64,000 nt of DNA from Nipponacmea schrenckii. Its lineage: Eukaryota; Mollusca; Gastropoda; Lottiidae. Shown one piece after another: positions 27,801 through 39,173 of this stretch (the first letter of the stretch is position 1; every line of letters starts with the position of its first letter). A model generated the notes under the pieces. It was not told where the DNA came from. It saw only the letters and a program-made list of their open reading frames with translations, and did not search any database. The position numbers and the translations under genes were made by a program. The DNA lies in assembly GCA_030562195.1 (NCBI GenBank), contig CM060200.1:20623023-20687022 (forward strand), in the 5' to 3' direction.

Positions 27801-30800
27801 TTTTGCAGTGAAAACAGGTAGACACAAGCAGACAATGGTTCCAGATCATTCTCCATCCCATATGTGAAACTTGTTTTAACTGTTGCAGTATAAAATATCC
27901 CTAAATGTCTGATCTACAACTACAAGATGACATAAGAAACAATGTACAGGCAGTTTCAATAGTCCATGGGTCTAAAATAATACACGAAACAGTTGCAGTG
28001 TATTCCAAAGCTCAACCACACAATTACAAATGCTCCTGTTTTAGAATCAACATCAGGTACTATTATATCAAAAGACAAACAAAACATCCTTACTTCATAT
28101 AATTTTTTTCTGTACTCTTCAACTGTAAGTTGTACATCATCACTTAATGGTGGTACAACATCATAGTCTAATGATACTTCTTCTGATGGGTTATGAAACC
28201 TGAAAAATCATGGATGATTTAAATTTGTCTAATATGGGACATCATTATAAGAAATTATTAGGAATAGCAATGATGAGATGACTAAATCAGGGTCACCAGA
28301 TATTCACACTTTTGGTTGTAAAGCTTGCAAATACAGGTGATCAGAGCCCTTGAATGTAAACCATTTTTAATCATGGGGCTATGATTGGCTGTAATTGCCT
28401 GCGTAAATCCAATCAAATTGCTGCATCTTCAAAATTCTGAGATTCAACAAAAGAGCGAAATAAAATCTAGATCATATAATTCTGAACGAGCAAGTCAACT
28501 TCAGTCACCAAAAATCGCACACAAATCAGTACGAAAAATAGTATAGTTTTTAGACTCCTCAAGTAAGAAGAACCATTTAGTGTTTCGAAAAAGGAAGCAC
28601 ATTCTGCTTATAGTTTGACATTGTGAACATGCCTTACCACCGGCATCATTGACATGGTAAATGCAAATTCTAGGAAAATGGTCATACAATTTAGAGCAAA
28701 CTTACCGGCTGACATAGGGATGTTTCAATGCCTCTTCAGCAGTTATTCTTTTATCAGGATTAAAATGAAGTAATTTTTTCATTAAATCGACAGCTTCAGG
28801 AGCTGCACCAGGGACTAGATCTTCTAAACTTCTTTTAGGTCTAAAATAAACATAACTTAGTTAGCCATTACAAATGGAAAATAAATCTTCAAAAATTAGA
28901 AATTTAGTCTGAAATCTTATATTTCGGCATTGGGTTGGACTCAAGTCAAAGGGCCTTATCCTCAAAAAGTCCAGAGCAAAATATGATTGATTAATAAATA
29001 CAAATTTGAAATTTGATTTTAGTGATTGACCAATAAGGTGACTAAGTTATAGGTTAAGTTTTCCCGAATAAAGCCCCAGCAACAAAAAAAAAACAAAAAA
29101 AAAAATAACATCGCATTAAGGCATAATTAACAAATAATACAAATGGCCTTTCTAAGAGGACACTTCAACTGGTAAGATAAACAAAACACAGTCATACTTA
29201 CTTCATAGAAGCCTTTTCTAATACTGAAAAACCATACGCAGACTTCAGACTTTCAATATCTGAAAGTATAAAAAGGAAGTTGATGGTTAACCCAACAAAT
29301 ATATACCTCTTATCAATAGATATGACTTTACTTAGGCATCTTCAGTTTAAATTGGAAATTAAACCAGCAGATCCATACCGTAATCTATTGGTACCAGACA
29401 ACTACTGTAGATTTAGTGTGAAGGTTGTTAATGGTAACTTTAATTTCATCCTTTTGAACACAGTACCAGTAGAGAGGATGTCAGATTGGAAAGGATGCAA
29501 AAAATTGAAATTTGAGTATTACCTGCTCGAGTTGGTTTGTCTATTGATGCCATTATTCTTTCTATTTGATTTAGAGTTGAAGAACCGGGAAACAATGGTT
29601 TACCTAGTAACATTTCACCCAATATACAACCTAAACTCCACATATCAACACCTTTAGTATACCTACAATTACAGATCACATATTCTCTTTTAAATACATT
29701 ATTAACTATTAGAGATCTTTTTGCAAAACAAAATATTCAATTGACATTAAGCCTTGCTCTTCCTTAGAGATTGATCTATTCAACCCAGAACAAAATATCA
29801 TTCATTTATAAAAAATGTTAAGTCTTTATTCCCAATTTTCAAGAACGTGAGCTCTAATATTATAATTGGCAAAAAGAGGAAGAAGTAAAAATATTCAAGT
29901 ATGGTCAACAGGAGTCTTTATCATGAAGTCAACAAGGTTAAAAACGTATATTTAGAACTAATTTATCCATACCGATGTGAGGCTAGAAGGATTTCAGGAG
30001 CTCTGTACCATCTGGTAGCCACATACTCTGTTAAATTAGGGTCACCAGTTTCATCTATACCAATCTGTGTTAAAGATCTAGCTAAACCAAAATCACAGAT
30101 CTTGACTTTACAATCACTATCTAGTAATATATTAGATGGCTGAAAAATAAAAATAAAAACTTTTAAACTTACTTAACAAAACCGAAGTAAAATCATCTTT
30201 TTATCCCACTTTGGCTTTATATAATCCCATTAAAACAATACAAAAATTTCCAAAATGACTATTATTGTATTGTTCATTAGACATATAAACGTAGGAAGAT
30301 TATATCAAAAACTAAGATATATGGATGTACATATGTAAGAAAGTAATAATAGATTAATATATTATATGTGAGGCTCTAATGCAACGAACTTGCGACTTTC
30401 TTCAAGTAAGCTTACAAGTAGCATACATCTAATTATTGAATAACTGCAGCCCAATGAGCTTCTGATGCTTCTGGCTACTTATACTCAAAATTTTTCTGAT
30501 TACATTTTCTGCAATCCACCTATCAATGTTCCATTTTTGAATTGAATGTAGAATCAAATATTATTTCAGAAGAAACAAATCATATTCAAGTATTTGAAAC
30601 ATGTAGATAAGATTTGCTGGTAAAGTGCTTTATGACAGAGAATGGTGTATTCAACATAATAATTTTCAAGATTGACTTACCTTTTTATCTCTATGTATAA
30701 CATTACCAGAATGTATGTATTTAATAGCCTTTAATAACTGATACATGATATATTGTTTATGTACATCCTTTAATATATTACCACGTTTTATCACATTATG

Positions 30801-33269
30801 TAAGTCTGTTTCTGGAAAATAACATAAAACATTACTTTATTACATCGTATTATAAAGTAAATTAACATATGTAGGGTAGGGCATTATCAGTAAAGTCAAA
30901 ATAATAAACTCTTGATATCGTTTGAAACAATATTTAGGAAATAAAACAATCAATAAACATGCTGTGGAGGGCTTATTATTATTATTATCATTATTATTAT
31001 TATTATATCCACAAACAATCAGTGATCACAAAAAACAAATGTTCACAATATTATTTATTGTAAGTTTGTCTGAATTGTTTCAAATCAGATATTTCAATCT
31101 AATTGAATGCTTCAAGTTGGTTTCAAACTAATATTAATAGCAATTTCTGATCCCCATTGAAACTTTGGGCTACAGTAACTTAATAAGCACAACTTACCCA
31201 TGAATTCAAACACCAAATAAATATCTTTATCGTTTTCAGCTTTAATAACATTGTGTAACTTGACAATATTAATATGATCTCCAAATTCTTGTAAAAACAT
31301 AATCTCTCGAAAAGTACGCTGAAAAAAAGAAAAAGTCATTAAAAAATGGCTAAAAAAAGGTAGAAAATAAACTTATTAAAATGGATCATTAAAAATATAT
31401 ATTTGAATTAACTGTATCGTTAGTTGCAATAAATGGTAAGCAGTCATTTTTTTTTAAGCACACCTCATTTTAACACAGTACTTTATGCACACTTCTTTTA
31501 GGCACACAATCAGATAAGCACGTCATTAAGGCACACTCTTTTCGGTCACTGTGCCTTAAAAGTGTGTGCTTAATTGAATATGTGTCCTGAATTATGCTGT
31601 GCCTATAGGACATGAGCCTATCTGACAGTGCAGTTCAAAGAAGTGTGCCTATGGTAGACTTCTAGTCTAAATGAGGCGTGCTTAAAAAATGTGTGCTTAA
31701 ATGACAGTGAAATGTAATAAATAAGCTTAAGCTTTTAACAAATCAAGAAAAAAGTGGCTTAATGGACCAGTCTAAATGTTCCGGTTTGGCGTGTAAAGGA
31801 AAGCAACATGGCTTTGAATGCTCAATCCAAGAAAAATTCAATAAGCAGGCTGTCCAATGTCCAGATATCCTGATATTATTGGCTATTTGAGAAAATTCTT
31901 ATGTCTAATATATCAAACATATGTTCACATTCCAGCATGAGTTATTCATTGTTTAATTACAGTAACAGACTATAGTAGCCATTAGTAGACTATACATGTG
32001 TTCATGTTAATCAAATCAACTATAGAAAACATCCCAAGATTCATTAATAATTCATACTCAAGACATAACTTAGCTTATAAAGGACAACTTAGTAAGAAGT
32101 ATTTACCTGAGCATCTGTTTGATTTCGAAAGGCATCAAAAATTTTCTTCACGGCCACTACTTCACCGGTCCGTCTGTCAATAGCCTTCCATACAATTCCA
32201 TATGCCTAGAAATTAAATGATACCTTGATGAGTGAAGGCATAAGCTGAATTCTCATTATATATTTAATTCATAATAACTTCTGACTACAGATAAATTTTC
32301 TTTTTCAATTTTGTCTAGTTAAGACAGTGAACATTACTAAGACAACTACCAGTACAGAGTACCCTTACAGAAATAAAGGCTTCAGAATGTCTTGAGTGAT
32401 ACCCAGTACTGTCAACATGGTCACGGTTTCTCTCAGATATTACGATATAATACCTTGCTGTCAATTTTAGATTTTGGTTGTCAAGATTTTATCAAAAGTA
32501 GGATTCCTTAAAGAATATTTGATTAATCTTAGGCCAATCAGCGGTTCTAACATAGTGCTAATTTGATAAGAGGACAGTAAGTGTTGGAGATCTTTAGTAC
32601 CTTGGCTCTGAGTTTTCTATGCTTTGCTCCAGAAACGACCGACTGATTATATTATACTCAATTGGTGCAAGAGTAATTTTTTATTAGAAATAGGTGTAGC
32701 CTAAAATGTTATTTAGCTAGTAGGCTAGAGGTCTATGCTTGTGACATTTTTGAATGCATTTCACACACTTACAAATAGAATAACAAAGGACAAGAAAAGT
32801 TTAATTTGCAGCCTCCATAATTCATTTGTTAAAATCACACTGCCTCAGTCAAATAACAAACACACACAGTGCAGTCAACAAAATTCTAAAGTTTTCCCTC
32901 ACGTGAGAACAGAGGTCCAGAGGGTTTATCTCTAGGCTAATTAGTCTATTATTTTTTATACACGTAACAAATTAATTCGTTACTTTTAAATTATACATGA
33001 TGTCTACAGATAACATTACTAGTATTTACTGAGTCAATTGATCCAAACGATCATGCACAAACACATCGTTTCATATTTTGATATATTTTGTTGTCCAATG
33101 TTGAGGAATTCCGTTTGAAATTATCTTTTTGTTCTGAATAAATGTGTAACTTAGAGATTAATTACGATCTAAAAATATTCAATATAGTGAAAAATATACT
33201 TACCCCTTTCCCAAGTCTTTTCTTGATTTCATATTTTTTTGTAATGTGAGGTTCTATTTCAGAACTCAT
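24864..33269 (-). CDS. MAPK15: Mitogen-activated protein kinase 15 (ERK7/ERK8)
   Basis: Atypical MAP kinase linked in animals to ciliogenesis, autophagy and secretion (family knowledge). Thirteen exons on the complement splice in frame to 558 residues (human 544): 33204-33269, 32107-32205, 31198-31318, 30681-30811, 29973-30139, 29523-29662, 29202-29259, 28706-28840, 28094-28199, 26996-27218, 26375-26457, 25276-25443, 24864-25043. Visible features: Gly-rich loop [12 protein letters not shown], catalytic Lys42 in VAVKK, HRD at 135-137 followed by KKPSN, DFG at 155-157, TEY activation loop at 176-178, [15 protein letters not shown] in subdomain IX. After the kinase domain, exons 9 and 10 join to give YEMI, matching the LC3-interacting Tyr-x-x-Ile of human MAPK15, then a basic RRRRR stretch and a disordered tail ending in YSQAYGTI, which the human protein also has. 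Start MSSEIEP is the first Met before the conserved kinase start; an in-frame upstream extension is possible. A possible poly(A) signal is at 24452-24457. Confidence 0.95.
25526..25677. repeat. Foldback (hairpin) element in MAPK15 intron 11
   Basis: A 61-62-base arm at 25526-25586 is almost perfectly inverted at 25616-25677, differing by one inserted base and two substitutions. The loop is about 29 bases. This is a MITE-like or foldback insertion; it would form a long stable hairpin in the pre-mRNA. No clear target-site duplication was identified. Confidence 0.88.
31440..31715. repeat. Imperfect inverted repeat rich in 'aagcacac' words, MAPK15 intron 2
   Basis: The left part (taagcacacctcattttaa, gcacacttcttttaggcaca) is mirrored by the right part (taaatgaggcgtgcttaaaa, tgtgtgcttaaatgacagt), with further internal inverted matches around agtgtgccta. 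It looks like a decayed foldback transposon whose arms are built of short repeated words. Confidence 0.65.
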
Positions 33270-33660
33270 GGCTTCTTTTTTTGAGTAACGACCGGGGCCG
33301 TTAGAACTGTCATGGAGGAGCGGATCCTTACGCCTGTTTACCACCAATAACAAAATAGTTTCTCACACTTTCACAGATTATTCCGTTCCTAATACAAATA
33401 TTATATTCAGCAATGTCGTGGAAGTTTATATATATAATAATTTAACATTTTGAAAAAGTATAATTTCGAAAAATTCAAAATAAAAATACTTGTGCAGTAA
33501 TTTGCAGATGTAAACAGAGAAGCCGAACTTTGCGGTACGTCACAATTTGACCTTTAGTTTACACCGTTGCTATAGATTTGACCCCGGAAGAAAACAAGTG
33601 GTTCGCGCGCAACTCCGGAATATAAACATAACCACGTGGTTTGTGTTTTATTAAAACAAC
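33270..33660. promoter_or_regulatory. Probable MAPK15 promoter region
   Basis: This stretch upstream of the MAPK15 start contains an ETS-type site CCGGAAG (33584-33590), a CpG-rich cluster (gttcgcgcgcaactccgg, 33601-33617) and a palindromic E-box CACGTG (33633-33638). A GTTGCTAT half-site at about 33566 loosely resembles an RFX X-box, of interest because MAPK15 is a ciliary gene, but the second half-site is poor. No TATA box was recognised. This is inference from motif content and position only. Confidence 0.35.
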
Positions 33661-34770
33661 AAACAAAGTTTAAAGATTGACTTATCATTGCCATTAATTA
33701 CTATTTGTTGACCCAATACATTAATGTAATTATTGGATAATCTACTGATATTATCTGATAACAATTATATAATATATAATAGGGAACAAACATTTCAACA
33801 AATTAAAACGGTTGGTATATTTTTTTGTTTTCGACCAGCCACTTACACTTAGCTACAATTACAATATCGTGGCTGCACTGATCAACAAACAATTGAACAA
33901 TTGTCATATCAAGTTTAAAGATCACTTACAAAAAAAAAAAATAATAAAATAAAATAAAGATTTCATAATAAATCCTCAAAATTCAGAGACATTGGCCTAC
34001 TCTTTCTTCTCTGTATTTGTGATTGTTTTTGCAGACTGCCTCTAGTTGGTGGATTTGATATACATTGTTTTTAAAGGGATAATAGATCTTAGAAAGAATA
34101 TATAATTTGAAATTTGGTCAGTAAGAGCTCTATTCATCAGTAAATATACCTGCTATCATAAATAACATAAAAAAATATCCAAAACTCTAAGTAATGATCC
34201 ATTAAGATGAATTTGATTATTGAAAAACGCTTAATAAATTGATTAAGCGTTTTCAAAAATGACTTAGTTTTGCGAGTTTTCAAAATTTTAAAAGATTCTG
34301 TTACATTATGACACCAGGTAAGTTCCCTAACGAATATTAACTCACATTGACCTTCCATGAGAACTAAAATTTTATGATCATGCTAAGACCTATTATCCCT
34401 TTAAGTCAAACTGATGTTCACCTTTTGAATTGCTAATTCACGATGCGTTGTTCGTGCACAACTTTAAATGAACAACAAACACATCAATATTATTTCTGTT
34501 CAAGGGACGTAACTTGTCAGTTAATAGGATTTTTCCTCTCTGTTGTAGTCGCCTTGAATACTCGATGGTATAGTCATCATATGACTTCAGTAAAGCATTT
34601 TATTTGTACAGATTTTCAAATTATAACCTGCAGCACAGTTACTAGAATTACATATGAATTAGCTTGTTTTCTGAAAAACTTAACAACAATTCAGTTAAAA
34701 GTAGAACTACATAGACAATGCGTCACTTCTATTAAACAATATTATGCATTTCAGGTAATTTCTACATAAT
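33661..34770. other. Intergenic region between MAPK15 and the acetyltransferase gene
   Basis: AT-rich. It contains a small inverted repeat (aaaacgcttaataaattgattaagcgttttc, 34222-34252). A tttcag near 34748-34753 could be the acceptor of a 5' UTR intron for the downstream gene. A 108-codon open frame at 34443-34769 has no recognisable domain and is not called. Confidence 0.4.
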
Positions 34771-35277
34771 ATGGCTCATCAAAAGCAATCGATTAAATTT
34801 GAAGTAAAACAGCATGTCAATAATGCTAAGTTTAATCGTATGTTTAGAACTGTGTCGCGAGATGTGACTGGTACAAGTTGTGACATCCCAGATCGAAGCA
34901 AGATTTTGTTTGGTTACGTTAATCATCCCTTTCCTAACACATTGGTAGCAGTGATGTCATTTAGACTGTCTGACATAAGCCTTGAAGAACCAACTTCAAT
35001 ATTTTCATGTGAATATTACCATCATATATCATATCTGTTTGTGAAAAAATACCACCAAGGTGAAGGTTACGGGCGGAGAATGGTGGAACGTGCCATCAGT
35101 ATGATGCGACAACACAAACGAACGCGACCTGTTCGTCTGCAGAGTGCTAAAAAATCTATTGAGTTCTTTGAGCGTGTTGGGTTTCTGAAGTTAGGCGAGG
35201 TGTACGATACATCTCAAAGTGCCAATGGTTCTCCATTGTTTAATTTCATGCAGGATATGCAACGGTCATTGACTTGA
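34771..35277 (+). CDS. GNAT-family N-acetyltransferase, intronless
   Basis: A 168-residue protein encoded by one exon. GNAT enzymes transfer the acetyl group of acetyl-CoA to an amine (family knowledge); the substrate cannot be predicted. Motif A is clear at residues 84-114: a beta strand (HHISYLFVKKYHQ), the acetyl-CoA pyrophosphate-binding loop Q96-G-E-G-Y-G101, then the helix RRMVERAISMM. Motif B follows at 126-142 (AKKSIEFFERVGFLKLG), the typical 'A..FFE..GF' arm. The ATG at 34771 follows a stop codon in the same frame within a few codons (ataatATGG), supporting the start. It sits head-to-head with MAPK15, about 1.5 kb apart. It resembles bacterial-style small GNATs, so retroposition or old transfer are possible origins for the intronless form; neither is shown by the sequence. 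Confidence 0.85.
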   Translation: MAHQKQSIKFEVKQHVNNAKFNRMFRTVSRDVTGTSCDIPDRSKILFGYVNHPFPNTLVAVMSFRLSDISLEEPTSIFSCEYYHHISYLFVKKYHQGEGYGRRMVERAISMMRQHKRTRPVRLQSAKKSIEFFERVGFLKLGEVYDTSQSANGSPLFNFMQDMQRSLT

Positions 35278-35952
35278 ATCTGTTATCTTGTTTGTTTTGG
35301 GCGATACGAATACGGCTAGTTGCTTCTACCTGTTGGAATTCCTGTTCTGTTGAAACATATTATGTCGAATGTCTCGGCTAAATATTAGACGACAAAAACG
35401 GATGCAGATTCTTCAGCTCCAATTAAGTTAATGTAATTGACGAGATAATTTTGCGGGTTTAAGTCACACAGAAATGGGTAACAATTATATAATCACAAGA
35501 CCATGCACTTGAACAGTTGGGATCACATTACCTTGACCTTGATTATTTGGTTCATTATTTACTGCACAGTTGAAATGAAATGTACTATTTTCTTGATCGT
35601 TTTAGTAAGCTTATTTTTTCGATTTAACATGTTCACATTTATTTTGAGATGGGTAATGAAAATAGGCCACAAGTGCAATCATGAATGTTGGAATCTCTTT
35701 GAATTGGCTTACCATAAAGGGTCAGCTTTTGAGTCTGACTCTTTTCTCTTATGCTTTTCCCATAGCATACCGAGGAACTACCAAGCCCAATACCCACAAA
35801 ACAAAATACATTTTAAATACATTTTTTTATTTAAGAAGATTCTGGAAAAAAAATTCAGCAAAGGCTTTGGTCTTGTGATAAAGGCGGAGAGATGTTTGAA
35901 GAGTAGGAGTGCATTTCTAAATTTGTATTATTTTTTTCGATTGGGATTTAAT
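35278..35952. other. Convergent spacer between acetyltransferase and P450 gene
   Basis: This contains the 3' ends of two convergent genes. On the minus strand an AATAAA (complement of 35826-35831) lies about 120 bases downstream of the P450 stop and is the likely poly(A) signal. A 164-codon plus-strand frame at 35503-35997 overlaps the P450 terminal exon in antisense and has no recognisable domain. Confidence 0.45.
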
Positions 35953-38900
35953 CTAACGTCTTTTAATAACGGTGCACTTAAAAGGTCCTGGGATTAAAGC
36001 GAAATCATTGCCCCACGTGTCTGAATAAATAGAAGGCAATGGTTCCTCACCTTTTGTGAAGGTGAACTTTTGCAGTAGGGATGTAATATATAGGAAGACG
36101 CGCGATTTAGAAAACGCTTCACCAACACAACTTCTTTTACCAACTCCAAAAGGAATGAATCTGAAAATCAAAAGTAAAATAACTATGAGGGTTATATATT
36201 AAAAAGAATATTTTTTCAATATAGTTTTATGATTTATTCTTTTTTGTCATTGGTATCTTCTTTATAATGTAATGGGACAATACCAAATATACCAATACCA
36301 AACATCAAAGAGAAGCAACAATATAATGGGGGAGGCCCATGTAATAAACCTCTTATATTGAATATGTTTTAATGGATGTATTATTGATAATTTAGTTGCA
36401 GTATCCTCATTTAAACTAAAGCTACAAATACCTATTAATCACACAAGCATCTTTTCAATAAGTCGTTATATAACTTTTCCAGGTTTTATGATAGAATAAA
36501 TATAAAACAGGACGAACGATACAAAACGCGTAAGGAAGTATAAGTTATCCACTATGATTGTTGCCCTATTGAAATATACAATAGGCATACAGCACTGAAA
36601 CGTAAAACCGTAAGCACCCAATCCAATTAAAAAAATGCAAATTGTATTGTTCTAAATGCTGAAGGAAAACCTTGCCCTATCTGGAGTAGATTCAACCTGA
36701 TTTAGATTAAACAGTTTTGTTTGAAAAGTAACTATAGTCGGCCTGAAACACTTTCACTGACACCAAACATTCATTTTAGTATGTTTTCTCACAAGTCATT
36801 AAACACAAATTTGAAGATTTATAGAAGACCGTTTAAGCAAGTTTAGTGAAAACAGAACACAGTGAATACATTTTCGAGAATGAACTTACTGTTGTCTTCT
36901 TGAATGGTCGACAGGCAAGATTTCACCATTTTCATCCAGGAATCTTTCAGGACTAAACTTACTAGGATTCTCCCAGTATTGTTCAGAGAAACCAATCGAC
37001 CACAAATTTGCTAGGATCTGAAATGAGTATAAAATGTATTTAAAATCTCTTTCCAAGATAAAAAAAGATGACACTTAAAAGAGAGTGAAAGACAAAGAGT
37101 CAGTAGAGTTTTAATTCCTTAAACGTGCGAAATGATAAAACAAATTGAAAGTGCTTTGAGTTCAATATCAACTTGCATCATTTTTGTAATTGTCCTATAT
37201 ATCACGCTTACCGTTGACTTAGCTGGGATTCCATAACCATCAACATCTATATCTACCCTATTACAATGAGGTGCAGCAAAGGGGATGTGACGGATAAACC
37301 GCAATGTTTCCAAGATGGCTGCGCACGTGTAATGCATTTTTGACCGATCTTCAATTGAAGGTTTTCGATGACCTATTTTATTGTCGATTTCATCTTGAAT
37401 ACGCTCCTGAACGTCTGGGTAATTTAGAATAAGAAGGAAAAATGCATTTAATGCGCCTTTTGTTGTCACAAATCCAGCTGAAAGGATATTAACCAGTATT
37501 CCTGGAATAGTATCGTTTGGTGTATCTGGATCCGCTATTAGAACTCCTAGTAAACCACTTTTGTGTTCTTCTAGTTTCTGCAATTGAAGTATATATTGTA
37601 TTGGTGTAATTTATTTACATTATTATTATCTATACATAGGCCACTCACTCATATCCCTTCAAATGTAGGTTATTCAGCTATGGATTAACAATTTCCAGAA
37701 AAGTGCTACGAAAGTGCCTTTATAGTGAGTTCACTGTTTCAAATACATCGTAAGCTCCTCGACCAACAATTAAGGTAAATATCTGTATTTGAATTCAAGA
37801 GCGGTATACGGCTATATCCATCGTTAAGCCGAAATGATTAGGGAAGCATCTTATTCAATTAGCTTTAATTACCTTTATCATTTCTGGATTTAAGAAAACA
37901 CTGTTAATGGCATCTGCACAAGACTTATAATAATCATATAACGATTTTGTTGGACCTGGTATAAAGCGTAACCATGGAAATAAGGTGAACGCCAGATTAA
38001 TTTCAATGCGAAATATTTTTATCAATACTTTATCAAATCGGTTTACCACTTCAACGACCCTTTCTACATCTCTTGGTGTTTCATTGGTTAACTAAAAAAC
38101 AGGGGAAGGAAAATCATGATAGATCATTGGTTCTTAAACTTTTTGACTCCGAATACAAGTTTTATATGTTTAAGTTATTTCATTATACCCCGTCAACCGT
38201 TTGGCTCTTGGTGTTTTGAACCATGCACAGAAAGAATGATAAAATCAATGGACCAAAAAAGAAACATTCCTGAAAGATTACTGCAACAGCCTTTCTTTGG
38301 CCAGCCTTCGTAATTAAATTCAGAATTCCAACTACCCGATTTCCATTTCCCGTATAAATGTGAACTACGAACGGTTTACGTGACATCTCATTCCACAAGA
38401 ATCTTAGACACAATAGTTCGAATGAAGAACTTTCCAATGGTATGGACGAATGGATTATTGACAAACTGACAGTTATTTTTGAGTCACATGCTGATTATCA
38501 TAAATTATCATGCAAACAAGGTGCTTGTCACTCAGAAATGTCGATTAGCGTCTCACCTTCATCTTATATTGATATTGGTTAATACATTCATACTTACAAA
38601 TATATATACAATCCGTATCAATGATGTTGTTAATGCTGCATCAATATCAAAAGATTTTACTGTGGAACCACCATCATCAGCTGTCATAGATTTTTCTAAT
38701 AGCCGAATTTCAGAACCGACCATCTCCTCAAATGACTGAATTCCATTTCCGTAAAGCTTCATTGTATTGTGTATAATCTTTCGGAGACGAATCTGTAAAT
38801 CGTCATAATCTCTCAAAACGAAATCTTTGTTAAGAAGATACTTCTTGAAGAATGAATGTGGTCTGTCGGAAGTGACGTCACGACACTTAGGTGATGCAAA

Positions 38901-39173
38901 AAGTTTACGTATGATTTGGGTACTGTTTAAAAAAATCATATTAGAACCCGGCAGTTTTAAAGTCACGATATCTCCATATTGTCTGTACAAATCGTCAGCC
39001 ATTATGTGCAATTTAGCATCTTTATTTCGTAACAGGTTCATAAATAATTTTAAACTTTGCCAGTGAGAAGGTCCTGGTGGAAGGGGAAGCGAAGAATTCT
39101 CCTTTCCATTGAACCAGCGTACACATATATAAGAGCATAACAGGACAACGGCCGCAACAAATAACAAACTCAT
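35953..39173 (-). CDS. Cytochrome P450, clan-2-like, divergent member of the cluster
   Basis: Microsomal heme-thiolate enzyme. Five exons on the complement splice in frame to 498 residues: 38598-39173, 37873-38091, 37212-37577, 36890-37017, 35953-36160. An N-terminal hydrophobic anchor (LLFVAAVVLLCSYICV) is followed by the proline hinge LPLPPGP at residues 29-35. K-helix E355-T-L-R358 and SPERF are intact, and the heme loop is FGVGKRSCVG with Cys441 as ligand. Two conserved positions differ: the I-helix motif reads A299-G-F-V-T-T304, with valine where P450 mono-oxygenases normally have Asp/Glu, and the helix-C WxxxR has Gln127 for Trp. Exon phases and lengths of exons 2, 4 and 5 match those of the three plus-strand paralogues, so all four derive from one ancestor; this one is inverted and much more diverged. 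Substrate unknown. Confidence 0.92.

Noticed and set aside
34443..34769. 108-codon frame just upstream of the acetyltransferase
   Set aside because: No domain is recognised; it more likely covers promoter or 5' UTR sequence of the downstream gene.
35503..35997. 164-codon plus-strand frame as a gene
   Set aside because: It overlaps the P450 terminal exon in antisense, opens within AT-rich spacer and has no recognisable domain.
38183..38464. Extra P450 exon between exons 1 and 2 of the minus-strand gene
   Set aside because: The encoded residues do not resemble a P450 segment, and joining exon 1 directly to exon 2 is in frame and gives the expected family length in all four genes.
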